From assembly GCA_016709575.1 (NCBI GenBank), contig JADJMM010000007.1:229727-293726 (forward strand): a stretch of 64,000 bases of DNA. Direction: 5' to 3'. This document shows, piece after piece, positions 56,325-64,000 of this stretch (its first letter is position 1; each line of letters begins with the position of its first letter). Position numbers and translations under genes: made by a program. A model generated the notes under the pieces. It was not told the DNA's origin, ran no database searches, and was given only the letters and a program-made list of their open reading frames with translations. The stretch comes from Sphingobacteriaceae bacterium (GTDB lineage Bacteria; Bacteroidota; Bacteroidia; B-17B0; Aurantibacillaceae).

Positions 56325-59300
56325 TTATTTCATCAATATTACATGTCCTTTTAGTTCATGTGATTTTCCAAATACGCTGGTGGCATTAATTATCCAGCTA
56401 TAAGAGCCATCTTCTATAATACCATATTTCACATCTTTTTTCGATTGCATAGTTCCATCCCATCCTTTTTCAAATGTTGTTGTACTAAATACTTTTTCAC
56501 CCCAACGGTCGAAGATGTTTAATTCATATTTCACCACACCAAAACCTTTAGGTTGGAAGATATCATTCACGCCATCTCCATTTGGTGTAAAGGCATTCGG
56601 AACATAAATTCCAAAATCTTCACCAACTACTAAAGGTCTAACAATTGTATCTGAACAACCTCTATCACTTTTCACTACTAATACAACAGGATAAGTTCCC
56701 GGTTCTGTATAAGGGAAAGTTGGATTTTGTAAAATGGAAGTATATTGAGCTGTATTCATAAAATACCAATTCCAACTTACAATATTTGCATTGTAAGAAG
56801 CATCTGTAAATGTTACAAACGGATCTTGATTCACAATTGGTTTAATTGGTGCGTGATTAAAATCCGCAATAGGTTGAGGATAAATTTCAATATTAACAGG
56901 AACAACAGTTCCGGTACAACCATTTCCATCCATTAATGTTAAACCTAAAGTATAGGAAGCCGCTTCATCAAAACAATAAGCTCCATTTACAGATCCTGTA
57001 ATTCCTGCACCATTTAATATCCAATTATAACTTGTAATATTTGGATTACCATTTGCACTAAAGGTCATACAAACAGGAACACACCCATTTGCAGTAGATG
57101 TAGAAATGTTTGCTGTGGGAACAGGATTAACAAATACAGATGTTGTTGCTGAATTACTACAACCATTTGCTGTTCCCACAACACTAATTACTTGTGATGT
57201 AGTCCCGCTAAATGCATAAGTACTTCCTGTTACATTACCCGGCTGCCATACATAACTCGTTGCACCACTCGCAACAAGAACTGCTGTGCTTTGTCCTGCA
57301 CATAATGTTGCACTGGTTGCTGTAACTGTTGGCTGAGGAAAGAAAGTTAAATTAACATTTGCTGTGGCAGGACAATTAAACGCATCCACTGCATTAACAA
57401 CGTAATTATAATTTCCCGAAAGGGCTTCATTAATAACATTTAAAGATGTCGCAGGCCCTGAAACCCAATTGTAATTGTATGGTCCGGTTCCACCATTTCC
57501 GATAGCAGTAACATTAATTGGAACACCTGTACAAGCAGAAGTTGCACCTGCATTAATACTAACCGTAAATAATGTTGGTTGTGTAATCTGTGTTGAAGCA
57601 ATGCTGCTACAACCATTTGCATCAGTTACAGTACAGGAATATGTTCCTGCTGCCAATCCTGTTGCATCTTGTGTTGTTTGTGAAGGAATTGTACTCAAGA
57701 ATAATTAAATGGCCCGGTACCAACCGTAACATTCACTGTTGAGGTTCCGTTACTTTGTCCGAAACATAATGCATTTGACCTGAGAAATTAAATACCGGAA
57801 CAGGATTAATTAAAACAGTATGAGTTGTACTTGCTGTACATGTTCCCGAAGAAACTAATAAAGTATAAACACCACTTGCTGCCGCAGTAACATTTGTAAT
57901 TACGGGATTTTGTAACAAACCGGTATAACCAGGTCCGCTCCATGCGAAAGCTGCGCCGCCACTTCCAAATAAATTTAAAGTACCACCTACACAAACAGGA
58001 GAGTTACTTGTAATGTTTGGAACAGGAGCGTTTAATACTAATACGTTTGAATTAGCAGTGTTAATGCAACCATTCGCATCTGTAACGGTTACCACGTATA
58101 CACCTGTCATAGCTAAGGTAGAATTCGGAATGTTTGGATTTTGAAGTGCTGATGTAAATCCACCCGGACCGGTCCAAGAGTAGGTCACGCCTCCGGTAGA
58201 AGTTAAATTAATAGTTGTGTTTACACAAGTTGTTGGATTACTTACTACAATAGTTGGTAATGGATTTACAACAACATTTGTAGTTGCAATATTTGTACAT
58301 CCACTTGCGGAAGTTACGGTTAAACTATAAGTTCCGGAATTTGCAGCAGTCGCATTTGTAATAGTTGGGTTTTGTGTAGTTGAATTAAATGCAGGTCCTG
58401 CCCAAGTATAGGTGCCTCCACCGGATCCTGTTAAATTAATAGTTTGTCCAGCACAAATAGGACTATTACTATTTGGAACAGAGGTAGGAGTTGCATTTAC
58501 TACAACCGTTGTTGTAGCAATTGTAGTACAAGTACCAACACCTGCAATAACAGTATAAATACCGCTTGCAGCTGTAGTAGCTAAAGGTATAGTAGGATTT
58601 TGTGTTGCATTTGCAAAAGCATTCGGGCCTGTCCAACTCCATGGACCAGATCCTGTACTTGTTAATGATAAAGTTTGTCCGGCACAAATAGGACCAAGGT
58701 TATTCGCGGTTACCGGTGATGCAGGTACAACAACAACATTCACAACAGCTGTTGAGGTACATCCGCCAGCAAATGCTTGTGTAATTGTATAATTTCCGGC
58801 TGCAAGTGTAGATGCGCTTGGTATAATTGGATTCTGAAGATTGGATGAGAATGAATTCGGTCCGGTCCATGTATAAGATAACGCGGTATTAACAGTAAGA
58901 TTTAAAGCACTACCCGCACATATTGGTGAATTACTTGCAGGTGAAGGAGTAGGAGCGGCGCCGACCGTTACCTGCACAGTTTTTGAACTTGTACAAGATC
59001 CGCCGTTACTTCCTAAAACAGTATAAATTGTTGTAGCAGCTGGGGCAACAACAATTGAAGTTGCAGTTGAATTACTTGGTAACCATGTATAAGTTGTAGC
59101 ACCACTAACAGTAAGTGTTGTGTTACCACCAGTACAAATAGTTGGTGAGTTAGTTACTAATGTTGGTCCGGGTACTACAGAAACACTTACAACACCTGAG
59201 TAAGTGCTGGTTGGTCCTCCGCAAGCGGAAACCAACATGTTTGCTGTATAAGTTGAGTTAACTGTTGGACAAACATTCACATTTAATCCTGTTCCTACTG

Positions 59301-60135
59301 GTCCAGTTGGTCCGGTCCAATTGACTGTATAAGTTGGAGCGCCGGTTGGTGTAAACCGCCAACCTTCATTAGTGGCTGTCCATGCAGTTGGAAATTTTCT
59401 TTCAGGAGCTGGAACACCAATTGTCGCATTTATATTTTGAATACCAACAATTCCGTAACCGCTATTCCATGCGGTACAAGCTGTACTGTTGTTGATGAAA
59501 ACATCAATGAAATTTGTTGTTTCATGTAATACTAATTGAAAAGTTGAATTAGGTGTGCTTGAACAACTGCTGCTAAACATTGGTATGTTATTCCAAGAGA
59601 TTACGAATGAGCGGCAAGGAGCAGTTCCGTAAGTTGCAAAATAAATATTTCCGCTTGATGAAGGATCTATATCGCGGAACGCAGCACAAATCGTGTTACC
59701 CGGCATGTTAGTTAAACTAGGTAATGCTGCTGAAATACTCCATTGATTAAAACCTCCTGCAAGTCCTAAACTAAAAGTTAATTGTCCGTTAGAACCAACA
59801 ACACCTTGAGTATAATTATTTCCAAAATAACAGAAAGGAAAACCAAGATTTAAAACAGAACTCCAAACGTCATCTTGATTAGCGATAATAGAAGTACCAG
59901 CAGTAAACGAATAAGGAGAATAAGGAATTGAAGAAACTGAATAAGATGTTGTTTGATTAACAGGAACAACACTTGCAGTTAAATTAGCACAACTACCTTG
60001 ACAAATTGTTGTTGAAGGTCCGGTTCCGACCTGAGCATTTATTGATGGACAAAACGGAGTACTTTGACTAAATAAAAGTCCGTTTAAAAAAAGTAAAGTA
60101 GCAGTTAAAAGAAAATGGGATAGTGCTTTTTTCAT
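56325..60135 (-). CDS. Giant T9SS type-B surface protein with Ig/SprB-like repeats, copy 1 (two frameshifts)
   Basis: About 1270 residues when restored. Signal peptide (ALSHFLLTATLLFLNGLLFS), an N-terminal beta domain (about 60-280, DDVWSSVLNLGFPFCYFGNN; ERKFPTAWTATNEGWRFTPT), then six Ig-like repeats of about 75 residues that begin [N/T]SP[I/V]C[A/V]G and contain YxWTGPNxFxSxxQNPxI, then SprB-like and PKD-like domains (NWYFMNTAQYTSILQNPTFP) and the gliding-type sorting domain (FGIYVPNAFTPNGDGVNDIF to ELKGHVILMK). Frames change at about 57770 (FSGQ to SNALCFGQ) and 57703 (NYS to WSTIPSQ). It is exported through T9SS and likely attached to the surface as an adhesin. Function is unknown in detail. 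Confidence 0.85.
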
Positions 60136-60315
60136 GTAAGTTCTGTTTAGTTAGTAACCAATGCGTTAAATGGTTTTAGACCACTTGCTTAAAGTTACAA
60201 AAACAGAGCTTTTAAATGACGATTTTTAGCTAAACGGATGCTAATCTACGCTCGAAATTAAGTGGCTTTCGCCCAAGCTAACAGGTATAAACAGATTGAT
60301 GAAGAGATAGTTGCT

Positions 60316-63300
60316 TTATTTGATAAGAACAACATGACCTTTTAATTCATGTGATTTACCAAACACACTGGTTGCATTAATTAACCAGCTATAAGAACCT
60401 TGCTCTAAAATACCGTATTTCACGTCGTTTTTCGATTGCATTGTTCCATCCCATCCTTTTTCGAATTCAGTAGTTGAAAATACTTTTTCGCCCCAACGGT
60501 CAAAAATATTTAATTCATATTTCACAACGCCAAATCCTTTTGGTTGGAAAACATCATTCAATCCATCACTATTTGGTGTGAAAGCATTTGGAACATAAAT
60601 CCCAAAATCTTCACCAACAACTAATGGGCGAACTAAAGTATCCGTACAACCTCTATCACTTTTCACAACTAAAGCTACAGGATAAGTTCCCGGTTCAGTA
60701 TAAGGGAACGTTGGATTTTGTAAAATAGAAGTGTACTGAGCCGTATTCATAAAATACCAATTCCAACTTACAATTGGTGCGCCATAAGATGCGTCTGTAA
60801 ATGTTACAAGCGGATCTTGATTCACAATTGGTTTAATTGGTGCGTGATTAAAATCGGCAACAGGTTGCGGATAAATTTCGATGTTAACAGGAACAACTGT
60901 ACTTTTACAACCGAATGCATCCATAACAGTTAAACCTAAAGTATAAGAAGCAGCTTCATCAAAACAATATGCGCCGTTTACTGATCCGGTAATGCCTGCA
61001 CCATTTAAAATCCAACCGTAACTTGTAATGTTAGAACTTCCACCTGCACTAAATGTTACACAAGTAGGAACGCATCCTTGCGCATTACCTAAATTAATAT
61101 TTGCAGTAGGATTCTGATTCACGATTATCGACACTGTTGTTGAATTACTACAACCATTTGCAGTACCAATTACACTTACGTTGATTGAATTATTTCCTGA
61201 ATAGGTGTATGTTGCACCTGTAACATTACCCGGCTGCCATATATAAGTATTAGCACCACTTGCGGTAATTGCAGTTATTTGTCCTGAACAAACTGTACCA
61301 CTGGTTGCAGTAATAGTTGGTTGTGGGAAGAAAGTTAAATTAACGAAAGCTGTTGCGGGACAATTAAACGCATCAGTTGCATTAACTGTGTAATTATAAT
61401 TTCCTGCTACGGTTTCATTAACAACAAATAAACTACTTGCAGGACCAGATATCCAACTGTAATTATAAGGAACAGTTCCACCACTACCATTTGCAATTGC
61501 ATTAATTGGACTACCGGCACAAGTTGAAACTGTTGAACTATTAATAGAAACACTAAATTGAGTTGGTTGTGTAATTTGTGTTGACGATACACTTGAACAA
61601 CCATTAGCGTCAGTTACAATACATGAATAAGTTCCTGCTGCAAGTCCTGTTGCGTCTTGTGTTGTTTGAGATGGAATTGTACTCCAATTATAATTAAAAG
61701 GTCCTGTTCCAACAGTTACATTTACTGTTGAGGTTCCATTGCTTTGTCCGTTACATAAAACATTACTTCCTGCAAAATTAAATACAGGTAATGGATTAAT
61801 AGTAACAGAAGTTGTTGTAGTTGCTGTACAACTTCCTACACCAACTAGTAATGTGTAAGTACCACTTCCTGCTAATGTAATATTTGTAACAACCGGATTT
61901 TGATTTAAACCTACGTATCCCGGACCACTCCAAGCATAAGATGTTCCACCACTTCCAAATAGATTTAATGTACCTCCTTCACAAACCGGACTATTGCTAT
62001 TTGCAACAGGAACCGGTAAAGGTGTAATTGCAACAACTGTTGTTGCACTTGCAGTACATCCTGCAGTCATAACTGTTAATGTATATGTTCCGGCTGCTGC
62101 TGCAGTAACTCCAGGAATTGTTGGATTTTGTAATGCACTAACAAATGAGTTTGGACCTTGCCAAGCATAATTTGTTCCACCACTACCAAGAAGATTTAAT
62201 GTAGCACCAAGACAAACAGCACTATTACTATTTGCATTTGGAATAGGTAATGGAACAACAGTTATTAATTGACTGGCGGTATTTGTGCAACCGGTAACTG
62301 CATCAGTTCCTACAAGAGAATAAGTTGTTGAAGTTGCAGGGGTAACAATAATACTTGGTGCAACAGCTGAAGTATTCCACGTATATGTTGTAGCACCTGT
62401 TGCTGTTAATGTTGAACTTGAACCAACACAAACTGAAGATGGTGATGGCGTAATTGTAATAGTTGGACTTGGTGTAATATTTACAACCGAAACAGCACTA
62501 CTCGTACATGTTCCTGCTCCACCTGTTACAGTATAACTTGTTGTAACTCCAGGTGAGGCAATAACTACACTACCTGTTGTTGTGTTTAATCCTGTTGCTG
62601 GTCCCCACGTATATGAGGTAGCGCCCGTTGCAGTAAGTGTAACTGATTTACCTGAACAAATATTAGACGTAACAGGCGTAACAGTAACCGCAGGGGGCGG
62701 AATAACATTTAAAGTAATACTTCCTGTGTAAATACAACCGCCTGCACTTCCGGTAACCGAATATGTGGTTGTTACAGGAGGCGTAGCAGTTACTACACTT
62801 GCTGATGCTGAGCTTAATGTTGCAGAAGGATTCCAAGTATAAGTTGATGCACCTGTTACAGTAAACACAGCTGAACTTCCTTGACAAATAGTTGTTGCAG
62901 ATGCTACCACATTTAAACCACCTGTTGCAGTTTGATTATTCATTACAAAATTATCTACGTGCACCCATGTTTGAGTTGTACCTGCATTTTGAATGACGCT
63001 GATAAATTGACCATTGTTTGGCGCAACAAATGTAAATGTGCGTTGAGTCCAAACATTTGTAGTTGCACCTACCGGTGCAGTATAAACAATTGTACCAATA
63101 GAATTATTATTTGCAGAAACTCCAATTTGAATGCAACGTAGTATTTACAATGTTGCGCACCACCGCCACCCCATGTTGGAGATTGAATAATATCTAAATT
63201 TGGTGTGGTTCCATATGAGTTAACATTTGGCATAAAGCCGTTGAAAGCCGCGTTGCTTAAATTAATACGGTCGATACCAGCTGCGGTATTATTCTCAAAA

Positions 63301-63380
63301 CTTCCGTTTAAGAAATTTTGAGCTAAAGAAATGTTTGCGAATAAGACAAACACTAAAGTTTTTAAAGATTTTTGTAGCAC
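60316..63380 (-). CDS. Giant T9SS type-B surface protein, copy 2 (one frameshift)
   Basis: About 1021 residues when restored. Signal peptide (KTLVFVLFANISLAQNFLNG) and an N-terminal carbohydrate-binding-like domain (about 20-130) with NGSFENNTAAGIDRINLSNA; a frameshift near 63130 cuts it, after which VSANNNSIGTIVYTAPVGAT and TQTWVHVDNFVMNNQTATGG follow. The rest has repeats of the type ICQGSSAVFTVTGASTYTWN, then the NSP[V]CEGGTLNLFGSGGTSY units, SprB-like, PKD and the same sorting domain as copy 1. The last about 430 residues are nearly identical to copy 1 (such as WSTIPSQTTQDATGLAAGTY), pointing to recent duplication or gene conversion. Confidence 0.85.
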
Positions 63381-63398
63381 GTTTTTCTTTTTTAAATG

Positions 63399-64000
63399 TT
63401 ATTTAAGTAGCACAACGTGCCCCGTTAATTCATGTGATTTTCCGAATACACTTGTACAATTGATTAACCAAGTATAAGTTCCATCAGCAATAATACCATA
63501 CTTCACATCTTTTTTGGATTGTTTTGTACCATCCCAACCTTGATTGAAATCACTTGTTTCAAATAATTTTTCGCCCCATCTGTCAAATATCATTAATTTG
63601 TATTCAACAATTCCAAAACCTTTTGGTTGGAATACATCGTTTAATCCATCACCGTTTGGTGTAAATGCATTTGGAACATAAATTCCAAAATCTTCACCAA
63701 CTACTATAGGTTTAACTATTGTATCAATACAACCATGATCACTCTTAACAACTAAAGCAACAGGATATGTTCCTGGTTCTGTATAAGGGAATGTTGGGTT
63801 TTGTAATATTGAAGTATATTGAGCTGTATTCATAAAATACCAATTCCAGGTTACTACATTTGCACTGTGAGACGCATCTGTAAATTGAACTTCAGGGTCG
63901 ATATTGATGATTGGTTTTAAAGGAGCAAAGTTAAAATCAGCAACCGGTATAGGATAAATATCTACGGTAAAGGTTGTGCTACCCGAACAGTTATTCACAT
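63399..64000 (-). CDS. T9SS type-B surface protein, copy 3 (5' part outside the window)
   Basis: The C-terminal 199 residues are visible. PKD-like FNFAPLKPIINIDPEVQFTD, the shared NWYFMNTAQYTSILQNPTFP and VVKSDHGCIDTIVKPIVVGE, then the sorting domain: FGIYVPNAFTPNGDGLNDVF, FQPKGFGIVEYKLMIFDRWG and TSVFGKSHELTGHVVLLK. It is somewhat more divergent from copies 1 and 2 than those are from each other. It ends 18 bp before copy 2 begins, so copies 2 and 3 are likely transcribed together. Confidence 0.88.
   Translation of the reverse strand, partial: VNNCSGSTTFTVDIYPIPVADFNFAPLKPIINIDPEVQFTDASHSANVVTWNWYFMNTAQYTSILQNPTFPYTEPGTYPVALVVKSDHGCIDTIVKPIVVGEDFGIYVPNAFTPNGDGLNDVFQPKGFGIVEYKLMIFDRWGEKLFETSDFNQGWDGTKQSKKDVKYGIIADGTYTWLINCTSVFGKSHELTGHVVLLK

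Noticed and set aside
57733..62964. CRISPR-like or VNTR array
   Set aside because: The regular repeats of about 225 bp are coding Ig-like domains with divergent DNA, not short identical repeats with spacers.

Overview
The window is a chromosomal segment of a Bacteroidota bacterium, most like the Flavobacteriales/Cytophagales-type lineages; the genus cannot be fixed from the sequence. The evidence is a complete bat aerotolerance-type operon, secreted proteins ending in type IX secretion (T9SS) sorting domains of both type A and type B, promoters of the Bacteroidota form (TTG/TTTG, about 19-20 bp, TAnnTTTG), SiaB/SiaC partner-switching genes, LytTR two-component genes and AT-rich DNA (roughly mid-30s %GC by eye, not computed). 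No rRNA, tRNA, CRISPR array, prophage or transposase was recognised.

Layout. 1-5.8 kb: the bat operon (membrane protein, BatA, BatB, BatC, BatD, BatE). 5.9-14.5 kb: housekeeping genes (PAP2 phosphatase, VOC protein, NAD(P)HX repair enzyme, secreted CocE/NonD hydrolase, PurK, PheT). 14.5-18.5 kb: two T9SS cargo proteins flanking a LytTR response regulator and a histidine kinase that appears to have lost its ATP-binding core. 18.6-23 kb: a SiaB kinase, SiaC phosphoprotein and beta-propeller/PP2C phosphatase operon. 23.1-24.5 kb: an ArsR-type regulator and two SRPBCC proteins behind a double-operator promoter. 24.8-29.5 kb: small stress and membrane genes, nearly all broken by frameshifts. 29.5-31.2 kb: a TIR-domain gene and a partner of unknown function, the best candidate here for an undescribed defence module. 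31.4-33.6 kb: groES-groEL. 33.8-34.7 kb: four tandem paralogous cysteine-rich lipoproteins. 34.8-38 kb: a SPOR-like secreted protein, an RlmI-type methyltransferase, a thioredoxin and a small STAS-like protein. 38-43 kb: an operon of a lipoprotein, two secreted proteins and a large TerB/FHA-like/ABCG fusion transporter. 43.3-56.3 kb: KDO transferase, a LolD-like ATPase with altered Walker B, a pseudouridine synthase, YceI with MarR, a TPR-PP2C phosphatase, gyrB, a TerC-family protein, the acyl-CoA carboxylase beta subunit and a membrane protein. 56.3-64 kb: three tandem giant T9SS type-B surface proteins, the last running off the window.

A dominant property of the sequence is the number of lesions: about 30 single-base indels or in-frame stops, many in A/T homopolymers, spread even through groEL, batB and the carboxylase gene. 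An essential gene such as groEL cannot plausibly be broken, so most of these look like uncorrected sequencing or assembly errors. I therefore give reconstructed gene spans and name the lesion in each. Lesion density is highest at 24.8-29.5 kb, where true decay cannot be excluded.

Functional themes are cell-envelope and surface biology (T9SS cargo, lipoproteins, KDO transfer, ABC export) and signalling by protein phosphorylation (LytTR, SiaB/SiaC/PP2C, a second TPR-PP2C). Several local regulatory circuits can be read directly from the DNA: a LytTR direct-repeat site between the divergent lyt genes and a surface protein, two ArsR operators straddling a promoter, and a perfect 28-bp palindrome over the yceI promoter beside a marR gene.
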